From Aristolochia californica (taxonomy: Eukaryota > Streptophyta > Magnoliopsida > Piperales > Aristolochiaceae): 64,000 nucleotides of DNA. Position numbers and translations under genes: made by a program. This document shows, piece by piece, positions 24,000-35,610 of the stretch. Under the pieces are notes generated by a model. That model did no database searches. It worked only from the letters and a program-made list of their open reading frames with translations, and was not told the DNA's origin. The stretch's first letter is position 1. Each line of letters opens with the position of its first letter. The stretch spans positions 1,924,501-1,988,500 of the forward strand of contig JARWKL010000011.1 in NCBI GenBank assembly GCA_029961685.1, given 5' to 3'.

Positions 24000-26440
24000 T
24001 AAGTTTGCTTGTCATACAAAATGTAAATGAAAATAGGAAAATGAGTTTCCTATCGAACAATTAAACCTATAAAATACAAACACTTAAAAGAAATTTATAG
24101 TGGTTTTGCCATTGTGACCTCTATCTAAATAAAAACATGGAGAGTGTTTATGATCTTCTATGAGATATATTTAAGGAAAAAACATGAGAAGGAGGATTTT
24201 GGGTCTAAAAGTATTATATCTTCATTGGTTAACAACCAATAGCAATGACTCATGATTTTTTTTCTTGCATTTTATACCTTAAAAGATTTTGTGAAGTTAA
24301 TCAAGAACATTGAAATTTTCAAATTGGAAATTTTTTTTGAAGTATAAAAATAACTCTTAGCTCAATAGGCACAAATACTCTCTAACTTGACTTATTAAAA
24401 TTATTTTATCTTAAGGAAAATCTCATTGAAAAGAATCAAAATTATTACACTATTTTAAGTCTAAAATGAGGTAACGTAATTTTACGTTATGAATTATCTC
24501 TATCTTAAAAAACATAAGAAAAAAAACCCTTATAGGTGATTAAGTTTAAACGGGTAACGTAATTTTACGCCTTAATTTCAAGACGAATCAGAGTATATAT
24601 CGTACTTAAAACGTAATGTTGATACACTCACCACTAGTGGAAAAATAAATGATAAGAAAAACATTCATCAATTTTATCATGAAGCTTTTGGACACTTAGA
24701 TGTTTTATTGTACCACTTTGATAATGCTATTGATGGGATCAAAAGTTATGAAGAACCTCAAATTGAAGAACTTTACTTGCCAAGGAAGGTAGAAGACAAG
24801 GGGTTAAAGCCTTTAGTTTCCCTTTTCAAAAGAGTTTGAACAATGACCACCTTTTATTGACTCGGTGTAGTTAAAACTCTCTTCACTTTTTATATCTACT
24901 ATGTGATGCATGATAAAAAAAAAAAAAAATATAAGGAAAAATTTAATGATATTGAATGCATGTTATTTAATAATTATATATCGAAAGATGAATACTCCAT
25001 AATATATAACTCGTGTATTTATGGGGAATGGGATAGGACCAAGCACTACAAGAAAATCGATTTTTGTAAATAAATAATTCGGTGGTGGAAATAATTATCC
25101 CAAGAAATTTCTGAATTCACTGGGAAAAATAATACCTTCCCTAGTGAATAAAAAATTCGGTGCCACAAATCAATCGATTAAAAAATATTCTAAAATACTT
25201 TTTCTAGGAAATGTTTAAATTGATGGGATAAAGGTACTTCTTACCAATGAATTAAGAAATTCACTACAAAAAGTGTTAATTTAAAATAAATTTATAACAA
25301 AATTTCCTTGGTTTAAAAAAGTAAAATCTATTAATGTAAATAAATTTAATGAGATATTTTAAATATTAAATTAAATTAATTATATTTGCATAATAATCAG
25401 TTTGATAAAATTAATTAATTTGTTATATTTGACTAAAAATAAAAATAATAAATTAAATTAATAACTAAGATACACATTGATTTTATATCAAGAATATTAC
25501 TAGCAAAGTTACCAAAATGAAATTATGAAGTGAACATAATTAATTCGAGATTTATGTGTTTATATTTATTTATAATTCTTAACTAACTTATGAAATGCAT
25601 AATCATAATTTAGTTTCAGTGTCTAATTCATGTTTAGATTTCATATTATTAGATATTTGTCTTTTATATTATTTATAATATTTAACTTTAATAATGTTTA
25701 TAACTGATATAATGCTTAATCATAATTTAATTTTAGGATCTAATTTTTTACATGAAATTAAAAAGGGGAATTATGATTAGAAAATATAAATTAATATAAA
25801 GTAATTGCTCTTAGATGGATAATAAGAAAACTAGGAAGAATAAATTAAGTTATTCATTTAACAATTAGTCGATGTATATAATTAAGAAAATATATCACAA
25901 ACATATAAGATTGTGTACATTATTAAATTGAATAATTCATTTTATTTACTTAAACTTGTTCAATTTTATTTGTATAAAATTTATTTTCAAAATAAATTAC
26001 TTATTTGATATGAAATTAATAATGAGAAAAATAAATAGTCTCTACGGTAGATATATTTCTTTACTTAAGATTTATAATTTAGATTTAATATTTAAATTAA
26101 AATTTTATACACTAAAATTAAAAATAACCTTATTAATTAAAATGTTATTTTATTTTTTAAATATTTTATAAATTAATTTATGTTTTCCTTTTCCTCATAT
26201 TTCTTTCTCCTACTATTTTTTCATTTGACCTTTTTAAAGCTGAACAGAGATGAGAGCTGTTATTGAAGTTACCAAAACCCAAGAGGAAGGAGATGAGGTG
26301 ACAAGAGTCATGACGTGAGAGAGAAAAAATTAGGAACGGAAGAGGTGGGAAAGAGAAGAAGCTAATTTTTACTTTACTTTAAAATTCATGAAATTTTTTG
26401 TAAACTTGCAATCAGATTTCATAGATTGTGATGATTTTTA
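24000..26440. other. Very AT-rich intergenic region
   Basis: No gene or RNA gene seen. A CACTA-type terminus lies at 25044 (listed separately). The 71-codon open frame at 25956-26171 is composed of AT-rich low-complexity codons and I do not consider it a gene. Confidence 0.6.
25044..25290 (+). mobile_element. Possible CACTA (En/Spm) terminus
   Basis: CACTACAAGAAAATCG at 25044 is the canonical plant CACTA terminal inverted repeat. It is followed by subterminal words repeated within 250 bp (attcggtgg/attcggtgc, ttcactacaaaaagtg). I could not find the matching TAGTG-ending terminus downstream, so this may be a truncated element. Confidence 0.5.
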
Positions 26441-27860
26441 TGGAAAAGCTACAGTGAGAACCAGACGTCGAGCCTGTGTTTTTCCATCATGAACCTCTGT
26501 GGGAAGCTTGCAGGAAGGAAATATGCCTGCAACTGTGCACGACCGCCATCTCTCTTAGTTTCAGAAACTACCAGACGACCCAAGATTCCAACGAGAGTAG
26601 AAAGAGCACAGACAAAGCACGAGCTCATAAAAACGATTCCTAAGCCCATTAACTCAAGAACCAGATATCAGTTTCAGACGATGACTTTAAACCAATTCCA
26701 GTTAGGTTGTTCATACCTTTTGCCCACTTACAAAAATTGATTGAACGCATAACATTGATTGAAGAAGCATTGAGCGGTTATTCTTTTAACAAGAAGTAGG
26801 ACACTCTCATCTACTGAAAATGGCAATATCATAAAACGCAATTAAGTGGACGGTTTCTTCCCCTACCTGCAAAACCAGAACATATTTAACTCCATTGTTA
26901 AAATTCAGTAAAGGAAGAACTAGTTTTTGTTTAGCTCAGTCACTGCAAGAGATTTCTTACCTTCTGATATCCGTGGCCAATTTTCCAGATTTTATGTGAC
27001 CTAAGAACTTCAGGTTGAGAATGCCAAAAAGAAACAATACAAAAAGATCTTGTGGCTGCAGGTCACGATTCATGTCAATAATTGTTTGGTTTTTTCTTTT
27101 TCTGGAAACCATGAAGTTGTCCACCACCTGCTCCCTCCAACGAATATGAATTGATAATTGCCAGAAGCCAGCTTGTTCCTTATTGGCATCTGAGAGAAAT
27201 CGCCTGGCCAGTTGATCCTTCGGCGGATATCAAGGAGTACCAGAAACAGCATGTGCAGAGATCATTACTCGATCACTCATTTAAGTTGGTACGTTTCTTC
27301 ACCAAAAGATTCTGAAACAAGCTTGTCAAAGATCAGAAAAAGCCCGACCAAGCATCAGCCATCAGGAAGGAAGCCCTGAATTCCTCATTCAGTCCAAATG
27401 GGTTAACTTTTACTTCTGAGATCAAACAAATATTCCTAGATCTCAGTTGTTTAATTTCTATTCAGTCCAACTCATACTATAATAAGCTCTGTAAAAAGAG
27501 ATCAACAATTAACATGAAGTTAACCTCTTGTAAGAGCTAAGCTTTCTCACTGTTATCTGAAACAACAAATTGGATGTTCCATGCTCATCTGAAGCGGTTC
27601 TTAATTGTTCTCCCAAGTGCAAACAATTTTGCCCAAACTGATTTAGTGCTGGTGAGTTCTAAAGATTTCAAAAGAGAATAACAAATGAGTTGATAGCAAA
27701 GTCATAGACAGAAGATTAGAGTATCTGATACAGGAATTACATCAATTTGTTTTCTTACATGAGTCGTTTTTTTTCTAGTTTTTGGATGAACAGAAAGCAC
27801 CCATTTACAAGAATGACCCGTTTACAAAAAGAATCAAAGAAAGAAATAATTTACACAAAT
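26440..27860. other. Region downstream of the BTB gene, no coding gene recognised
   Basis: Base composition is less AT-rich than its left neighbour, and minus-strand frames of 60-66 codons exist at 26449-26649 and 27070-27252, but none shows a recognisable domain. It could include 3' UTR of the BTB gene or a noncoding transcript. Confidence 0.4.
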
Positions 27861-27871
27861 TATCTTAGTCA

Positions 27872-29272
27872 TCATAATCTAGGACACTGCCACACTTCAA
27901 TAGATTGTTGATCCTTCCTTGTCAAGAACATCTTGTTCCCACCAAAGCACATGTTTGTAATCCTACATCCACCCATATCCTTTGCTCTACCCATTGAATT
28001 CTTCCTGAATACCCTGTCTCTCAATCCATCTTCGTTACTTTTGGAAGAACCCATCAACACTTCTGACCACAATTCAACATCCCCACCCTTGCTGCAAAAG
28101 ATTTGATTCCCATGGCTTTGAATTTTGCAGCCAGCTCCCTCTTTCTTCGCATTGACCCTCCTTCCTTCGCCGAGACATACCCACGGATCATCTAGGCTGA
28201 GCTTCCTCAGATCAGCCATGAAAACTTCTCCAGAGTTCACTCCAACCTTAAAGATAGCAGAGAGGCTATTGGATACAGTAACATCAGAGAAGCAGTCTAC
28301 CTTTTCTTTCAACTCAAAAGATGGAGTGGAAGACCTCAAGTCCCACAATTTGATGTTGCCCAACAACCCAAATGGTCCTCCGTGTGTACCAGATGCTAAG
28401 AGCAGATTATAACTCGATATCCACTCCAATTTTGTGGCAGGGAGGGCGGAATCAATCTCTGCACCATAAATTTCCTGCCGGGCAATCTCCATGACGGGTC
28501 GGAAGCTCCCAGAGAGATCATAAACCATGATGGAATTCGAATTCCGTCGACCTGATTCAAAGCTGGTGAATAGGTACTCGGGTGAGGAACCAATAGCTTG
28601 GACTGTTGAACTGGACTTGGTTTCATTCTCCCAATATATGGTTTCCCTTACACACCCTTCTTCTAGGTCCAGAATTTGGAGACCAGAGAAGTCTGTGGCG
28701 CCGGCGGCAGCAATAGAAGGAGAAATGGACAGAAGGGAGTCCACAGCAGAAAACTGGGTTAAAACTGTTGATTTCTTATGCAACGACCAATCGAAGGAAG
28801 TAATTTTGCTACCATGGGCAACATGGATAGACCCGTAAGGCGTGGAGGATATGGCAGAAGGCGAATCCCGGCCATTTGTTGGCAAAATCAGAGATTTTTC
28901 GAGGCTGAACGCATCGAACTGAGAGGGGTTTGATAAAGATGAAACGAGATGAGATTGGAGACCGTAGAAATCAGCTTCAGAGATTAGGTCTTGTATATCA
29001 AAAGATTTGGCTTTGGATGGAAGATTCCCGGTTCGAAGCAGGGACAAAAGAACGGCAAAGAGATCAGGGTCCCTGTCTATGAAATGGTCATCAGACAGGA
29101 CCGAAGAGACGTTCGAAAACGAGGAAAGGAGAGAACTCGGACCAGCTAAGCTGAGGGTTTGCGGGCTTGTTTGAAAGATCAGGCCTCCAACATTGAGAGA
29201 GACGACGTTCGTCTGGGATTTCTTCTTGGAAATGCCCTGTGTGACAGCACCAACTTCAGCAAAAGGAGGCAT
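27872..29272 (-). CDS. BTB/POZ (T1-type) domain protein with C-terminal WD-like repeats
   Basis: A single uninterrupted exon of 466 residues. The start is the ATG at 29272 (MPPFAEVG); the longer in-frame start is a GTG and was rejected. Residues about 18-110 form a T1/KCTD-type BTB domain (VVSLNVGGLIFQTSPQTL, then HFIDRDPDLFAVLLSLLRTG and DLISEADFYGL). The rest resembles degenerate WD-type blades, for example LQILDLEEG, SIMVYDLSGSF, GNIKLWDLRSS and QSIEVWQC at the C-terminus. Length and domain order match the plant family of Arabidopsis At3g09030 (BTB/POZ domain-containing protein). Such proteins are presumed substrate adaptors for Cullin-3 ubiquitin ligases; that role is inferred from the domain. 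The absence of introns is also seen in relatives, so it need not be a retrocopy. Confidence 0.93.
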   Translation of the reverse strand: MPPFAEVGAVTQGISKKKSQTNVVSLNVGGLIFQTSPQTLSLAGPSSLLSSFSNVSSVLSDDHFIDRDPDLFAVLLSLLRTGNLPSKAKSFDIQDLISEADFYGLQSHLVSSLSNPSQFDAFSLEKSLILPTNGRDSPSAISSTPYGSIHVAHGSKITSFDWSLHKKSTVLTQFSAVDSLLSISPSIAAAGATDFSGLQILDLEEGCVRETIYWENETKSSSTVQAIGSSPEYLFTSFESGRRNSNSIMVYDLSGSFRPVMEIARQEIYGAEIDSALPATKLEWISSYNLLLASGTHGGPFGLLGNIKLWDLRSSTPSFELKEKVDCFSDVTVSNSLSAIFKVGVNSGEVFMADLRKLSLDDPWVCLGEGRRVNAKKEGAGCKIQSHGNQIFCSKGGDVELWSEVLMGSSKSNEDGLRDRVFRKNSMGRAKDMGGCRITNMCFGGNKMFLTRKDQQSIEVWQCPRL

Positions 29273-29519
29273 ATCCAGGGGAAAATGGTACACCTAATTG
29301 CCGATAGAAACTCTAACTCACCAAAAACACAACCCTTCAATCCTCTCCCGATTTTTCCCTTGAAATCCCTAACCTCCCTTCGAAGAAATCAAACCGACAC
29401 ACCCAACGGCTCCAAACAACCAAAAAAAAAAAAAAAAACTGCTCTCTTCCCCTTCACAAAAGAGTTTCAGAGAAAAAAACCCACTTCAAATCTCAAAACA
29501 GTATCCTTGAAAGCATGAC

Positions 29520-31850
29520 CGAAAGAAAAAACAAAGCACCCAATATCCCGTTCAGCAGCAAACGACCCTTTATTGCTGCAGATTCGATGGCTTTGCAAAC
29601 CCTAGAACAGGCAGGAGAGCCGCTGCCTGCCAAGTAGGCAGTGGTTGAGGAGATGAACAAGGACGAATCACTGCAACGTCTGAATGACTATTTAAGGCAA
29701 AGGCAGCCGTTTCAAGCCTTCTAGAGGGTCAAAAGTCATGGTCAACCAGGCGAGGATGAAATGTAAATGGAAACCAACAACAATGAATTCATTGTTGCAC
29801 TCTGCATCTCTCCACCCCAATTAAAAAAAATAAAATGTAAAGCATCGCGGAAATTACAGAGACGCCAAAGGAGAACTCCCGTGGGGCAGGAGAACACCAG
29901 ATGACCATGACCAGATGCTCATTGTTGGATATAAGGATAGCTAAAGTGTTGGAACATGCGAAAATATAATTTTTTTTTGTAAAAGACCAGTGGATCGGAA
30001 TGTTATTTTATGTTTATTAAGAAAAACATGTTAAATTGCGATATAATTTTTTAAACCAATTTCATGGGAGCATTCTCCCCTCTAATGCCTCTGCAAAAAG
30101 GAAAGGGCTCTCTCTCAAAAAAAACATCTCTTCTAATTTAAATTTTTTAATTTCAGAAATTAATTTATGGGTTGAAAGAGATTTTTATTAAATATTTATA
30201 ATAATTACCAAATTTTAAAATTAAAATTACTTTTACTTTAATATGAAAAAAAATAATTTCGAGAGGAAGAGACATAGGAAGGATTAAAGGTCAGACTAGG
30301 ACAACGAGAAGACATGCTCGATGAAGGAGGAAAAGTAAAAAAGAAAAATTGTGCGACTAAGAAATTTAATGTAAGTTTACACGAGGGAAAATAGTAAAAA
30401 TATATTTTTATTTAAAAAATATTGTTCTTGTATATTTTTATTATTTTATTTATTTATTTATTTATTTTGCTTGGGTGAAAAGAAATGAATCTTGAATGAT
30501 CCAAAAGATGACTCAAATTTGAAAGTGCTTATTAGGTGCAATTGACAAGAACTACCACTTTCACTAAAACCACTATTTAGGTCCACCAAAAAAGACACTT
30601 GTGGGACCAAAATAGATCATAACTACTCCTTTAAGCCCTATCCATAACGATGTGACCTTGTGCTTTGTTGTGGGTGGGCTAGTGGGCTCCATTTTGGGAG
30701 ACAAGAATAGTGGTTTCCACCATTGGGGAGCCAACTTGGACTTTTGATGTGGAGTAATCATGATTCATTTGATTAAAATTAGTAATTTTTAGAGACCAAA
30801 GTAACACCAAATGTTTATGTCACATGCATGTCATGTAGGCCCCACTAATTTTCTAGATTTTTTTTATAGAAAAAATGCAATCTAAAGTTGTGCTTAATCA
30901 AGTAAAATGTTTTTTTTCACTAGCTTTTAAAATCCTTTTAATTATTTAATAAATTTTACAAGTATTTTTTTTTTGAAAATAGAAGTATTATGGATTGAGA
31001 GTCTTATTGAATTATAGAAATCATTAAAATAAAAATACTAATTTATTTAATTTATTTTCTAAAAGTAGGCTTTATAAGCTATAAGGATATGTTTAAACCC
31101 CATGGAAAATAAGAATTTGACCATTATTATTCTAAAAAATAGTTTATGAATAAGAAAATTTGGTCATTATCTTATTTTCACTAACTATTTTTTAAAATAA
31201 TAATAATAAAATTCTCATTTTTAAAAATTTTCTTTTCTAAGGGTTCCAAACACGACATATTGAAAAGAAAAATTAAAGTTTACATGAATTGTGCGCTTAA
31301 TAAATAAAAATCAAAGAAAAATCTAAATTAATTTTAAAATTAAAAATTTATATAAAAAGTTTGGGTAAGACCCAAAAGTTTTTACATGAAATTTTGAGGA
31401 AAAATTTAAAAATTACACAAAATATATCATTTAAGAATTATAAAGCAAATGAGTAAAATCAAAGAAAATTTCAGCTCAAATTGGAAAGTAAACAGATAAT
31501 TATTATTTTAATATAAATTCCAGTTCCGTGTGAATCAAAAGAAATGTCAAATGGGCTGGACCGGAAACTTAAATGTTTCTCATCCACTTTTCATGTCGAC
31601 TTTCTAGGTGATTGCTTATGTGATTTGAAAAATCCCTTCCACAAACATATCTTCAATCAATGACTTTGAAATAATTGGCATGAGATGGGTCATGGGGAAG
31701 CTTTTTTTTCTTGTGGTGGTGGTTATCTTAAAATTCCTTGTAACATGGTATTGATTTTTCACACACACATATATATAGGGATACAAAACCCATTTTCGTA
31801 TGAAAAATACGAAATAGGAACCTTGACTATTCAATTTTGATCAACGGTGA
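29520..31850. other. Intergenic region upstream of the BTB gene
   Basis: No gene seen. It holds an (ATTT)n run at about 30445-30468, AT-rich low-complexity DNA from 30.9 to 31.5 kb and a short (CA)n(TA)n run at about 31760-31777. Confidence 0.6.
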
Positions 31851-31920
31851 AGGCAGATTCCCCCTCTTTCCCTCTCATTCAAGACGAAGAAAGGGTTGAG
31901 AAAGTAGCAAACTCGCCCGA

Positions 31921-32030
31921 GAGGACCGGGACGACGACTCACCCCAGAGGAAGGGCTTGGCGACGGAGGAAGAGATGACGACTCACCCCAGAGGAAGGGC
32001 TTGGTGACGGAGGAAGAGACGAAAAATGAA
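31921..32030. repeat. Two-copy tandem repeat, unit about 51 bp
   Basis: The block gacgactcaccccagaggaa…ggcgacggaggaagaga occurs twice in a row (about 31930-31977 and 31977-32025) with few differences. It has no recognisable coding function. Confidence 0.75.
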
Positions 32031-32154
32031 ATAGGAAGTGCACATGGAGTAAGAGACACCGGAATGGAGAAAGATATCTCCCTACTATTGGGAGGAAAAG
32101 AAACTCAAATCACAAACAAAATACATTTCCTTCTATTAGAAGCACTCTTTTAGA

Positions 32155-32400
32155 TTAATGGCATAATCTTAGGCAGGGGAATAAGTCAGTCGCTAAGTAC
32201 ATCACTCAATTTGATGAGTTAGATACATTGTTCTATCTTCAAGGATGAAGTCATCACTTAGAGTCGATTTCGAAAGGGCCTCAATGACAACCTTAGGCGT
32301 GAAATATTGCTTCAAGGTGTCACCACGATAGAATATGTTTACACACTTGTACATAATTACGAACTGACCACCAAGTTTCAGCTAACACATGAGTTCGACT
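32155..32400 (+). mobile_element. Ty3/gypsy gag pseudogene fragment
   Basis: Plus-strand translation with one frame break gives WHNLRQGNKSVAKYITQFDE and then FRKGLNDNLRREILLQGV followed by TTIEYVYTLVHNYE. This is the retrotransposon gag capsid pattern of Ty3/gypsy elements (…YI.RFDEL…F..GL…R.E…V.T.E.AY.LV..YE). It has no long open frame and no LTR nearby. Confidence 0.75.
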
Positions 32401-32462
32401 CATGTATAATAATACCTTTTAGGTCATCCACCATAAATTGTCAAATCCAAATAAATTCTAGG

Positions 32463-33150
32463 TATTATCATTGGTAAATAAGGGCACTTGATATGGCCTA
32501 AATCAAACATATCTGACAGAGTAAGTCTTTGTCACCTCTGCTCTTGAATGTTAGCATTTAACCATGGCCATGTTTAGTTATGTCAAGTGGGGAAAGACAG
32601 GGAGAAGCTCAGAGGAAATTTACGCAGAGCTTGGTTCAAAAACTGGTAGAATGGCATTTTGCTCGCGTTGAAATCCAGCTAAACGATCATGGAGCCCCAA
32701 GAAACAAAACAACTCAAAGATACAGTGCGTGGAAGTGAATAGAACAGAGACTAAGAACACAGCCAAAACAAAAAGGTTATTCAGTCGATCATTCTGCATG
32801 CATCAAATGAAGAACAAGGAAAGAAAACTGAATGATCCACATCAAACAAATCGAACAACAGAAAGAACTCAGAAACCAAACGACCCAAAAACTCTTTCCG
32901 GTATTCAATAGATCATTCCGCATGCATCGACCACACTTGGAAAAGAAATCTCAGACATGGATATGTAGACCGCCAAAGTTTCAAAAAACATTTCCAACTA
33001 ATGAGGTGCCCACTCATTATAAGCCCAAACGAAGAACAAGGGAAGAAAATTGAATAATCCACATCAAACTAATCGAACAACAGAAAGAACTCAAAAACCA
33101 GACGACCCAAAAAACTTTCTCCGACGACAGGGCGGTAATGGAGAAACTGC
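32463..33150 (-). pseudogene. LSI2-like fragment F: antisense remnant of exon 1 and 5' flank
   Basis: Read on the minus strand, 32550-32463 matches the part of LSI2-like exon 1 encoding [20 protein letters not shown], with substitutions. It is joined by a large deletion to a start-codon region at 32572-32560 (accATGGCCATG context) and then to the 5' flank of gene D: 32645-32800 and 32930-33130 align with D-upstream DNA at 51100-51310 and 51340-51600 (shared words aatggcattttgctc/actc, ttgaaatccagct, ccagacgacccaaaa). An internal segment of about 120-200 bp is duplicated (about 32775-32900 against 32908-33115). It is not expressible as a transporter. Confidence 0.75.
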
Positions 33151-33159
33151 ATTATAACA

Positions 33160-34330
33160 AATGAACGTTTTCATGCACTGAAAAATTAAATAAGAATCAA
33201 TAACTATTCATAATGCATGAGTAATCGAAACATCTCAATGGTCAATAATCAAGATTTAATAATACAAGAATATAAATCTAGAGAAGGGTTAAACAGGTTT
33301 ATGCATTCCATAATCAAAATTAATATTTTTTGTTCAATTTAAATCCTTCAGGACTTTTCTAATAAGAAAAACATCCCCAAACTTCAAATATAAGCAAACA
33401 GTCTACCAATTAATAAATCGTAATTAACACAATGGTTTTTATAATGGAACCTAAGCTTAAGTTGCTATTTCATTCCCAAAGTGTCTCCACACCTTTAATC
33501 TATTATGCATAACGGTTGAATATGACACTTACAACAATGAGATCGCAAAGGCCAATTACATCAATTCCCACAAAGGGGCTTACAACAACACACTTAGGCT
33601 ACACAAGCCTAGAGACAAAGGGTATACAACCCTTAAAACACCTCACAATCACAAAGGTCAGACCAGAAAGGTTAACAATGGCTATGGCTAAACATGAGTT
33701 GGCTACAAAATCTAATGCCAATATCTAATCACCTCTTTCGTCACAAAAGCCTTATAAGAGTGAGTATAAAGATTAAGAGTTTGGTCACACAAAGCTTACC
33801 CAATACAAACAGAAAAATGTATTGTTTTTACAATTTGGCTCATTCGTGCTTTTTAAAAGTTGATATAACAGAAAATCTCAAAATAAAAAATATAACCCAA
33901 TCTTAATGTATGCTCCACATGTAATGGCAACTCAAGAGTATGCAAACTAAAGATCCATTTTGCAAACTCAAATATTGGTTTGAAATTAAAGCACTTAAGA
34001 AAGACTACCCACTAGAATGATAGATTTGAAGTTTCAACAAAAAACAGCTCTACTGATAAAATTTATGTTGACGAAATTATTTCCATTGGTAGAAAGCAAA
34101 AATAAAACTCCTCCAAGAGAAGTGATATAAAATATCTTTGTCACCAAAATATATTTTGATCGGCAGAGAACATTTCTACTAGCGAAAAAATGTATTCTAG
34201 CAGTAAAAGTTATGGTGTAAAAGGGGTGGAAATGGGGTTCTTTTGGAGGAATTAGCTTTTTAGCAAAAGAAAACAATTGATCCTCATCGGTCATATTATA
34301 AATGTTTAACATTAAAGAAGTAAAAGACTA
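33160..34330. other. Intergenic region, no gene recognised
   Basis: AT-rich. The 70-92 codon open frames here (for example the minus-strand one at 34034-34312) have no recognisable domain. Confidence 0.5.
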
Positions 34331-35040
34331 AATATAGTCACGAATCACCCCTTTTTTTCTTCAATGCAGCAATTCCTTTAGAGCTAAGTAATCGACATCT
34401 TTGGGAAAGCAAAATCCCCTTCAACTTGCGCTTAAAATCTTCCCAAGTATGAACCAAGTTTTCACCATCCTCGACATCACCAAGCTTTCTTCTCTACCAC
34501 AAGATAGCATCATCACTGAAAAACATAGATGCGGTACTAACCTTTACTTCCTCATCTGTGATATCTGAAGCTTTGAAGTACTGCTCAACTTGCTATAAGA
34601 AGTTCTTGATCACCTTCGGATCTTGTATGCCCCTGTATGGTTTAGGCTCGAGAACCTTGATCTTTATGTATGTATGAACTATTTTTCCATTCAAAATGGT
34701 TTGCTTGAGAAATGTCATTCTCGTTTGTACTTCATCTAACTCTATTTGCATCATGTTGAGATTATTGCAAGCATCTGTCTTTAGAATTGCAACAGTGGCA
34801 TGGACATCATCCTCTAGCCCTTGAACCGCTTCAAGACTATGTTCTCAGACGTCCGCCACTTCTGGAATCTTTTCCTCCCAACTCAAGCATTAACAAACCA
34901 CCTTCTTGAGCCTAGATTCAAAAGAAGTTAGACAAGATTCGGGTTCAAAAACTTTCTTCTTACCCTTACTTGGTTGAACCTCCAACGTCGGTTCTAAGGA
35001 AGCTATGGGTGAAACGTCTCTGCTCTGATACCACCTATCA
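34330..35040 (-). mobile_element. Decayed LTR-retrotransposon 5' internal region: primer-binding site plus gag, copy 1
   Basis: On the minus strand a tRNA-Met-type primer-binding site TGGTATCAGAGCA lies at 35033-35021. It is followed by gag-like sequence with stops: EPKPYRGIQDPK near 34655-34615, then QVEQYFKASDITDEEVKVST and SMFFSDDAILW near 34600-34510, then NLVHTWEDFKRKLK near 34460-34425. This is the gag N-terminal module of plant Ty3/gypsy elements. No LTR separates it from copy 2. Confidence 0.8.
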
Positions 35041-35610
35041 CGCGCTTAAAACTCCCAAGTGTCAACCGAGTTTTCACCATTCTCGACATTACCAACCTTT
35101 CTTCTCCACTACAAGATAACATCATCAATGAGAAACATAGATGCAGTACTAACATTTACTTTCCCATCCGTGAAATGTGAAACTTTGAAGTATTGCTCAA
35201 CTTGCCATAAGAAGTTTTTGGTCAACATCGGATCTTGTATGCCCCCGTACGGTTTAGGATTAGGAACCTTGATCTTCATGTCATTCTCATTTGTATTTAT
35301 TCTAACTCCGTTCGCATCTCATTGAGATTGTTGTGATCCGTCTTTAGAATTGTAACAACGGCGTGCACATCGTTCTCTAGCCCTTGAAACGCTTCAAGGC
35401 TATGTTCTTGGACGTCCACCACTTCTTGAATATTTTCCTCTAAACTTGAGCATTATCAATCCACCTTCTCAAGCTTAGATTCAAAAGAAGTTAAAAGAGA
35501 TTCAATTTTGGAGACTTTCTTCTTACTTTTGTTCAGTTGAATCTCCAATGTTGGTTCCAAGGAAGTTATGGGTGGAACATCTCTGCTCTGATACCAACTA
35601 TCACGTTGCT
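35041..35610 (-). mobile_element. Decayed LTR-retrotransposon 5' internal region, copy 2
   Basis: A second, diverged copy of the same module on the minus strand, with primer-binding site TGGTATCAGAGCA at 35596-35584 and gag-like sequence down to the junction at 35041-35044 (…HKKFLVNIGSC-frame remnants, VEQYFKVS-type segment near 35190). It is head-to-tail with copy 1 and interrupted by stops. Confidence 0.78.
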
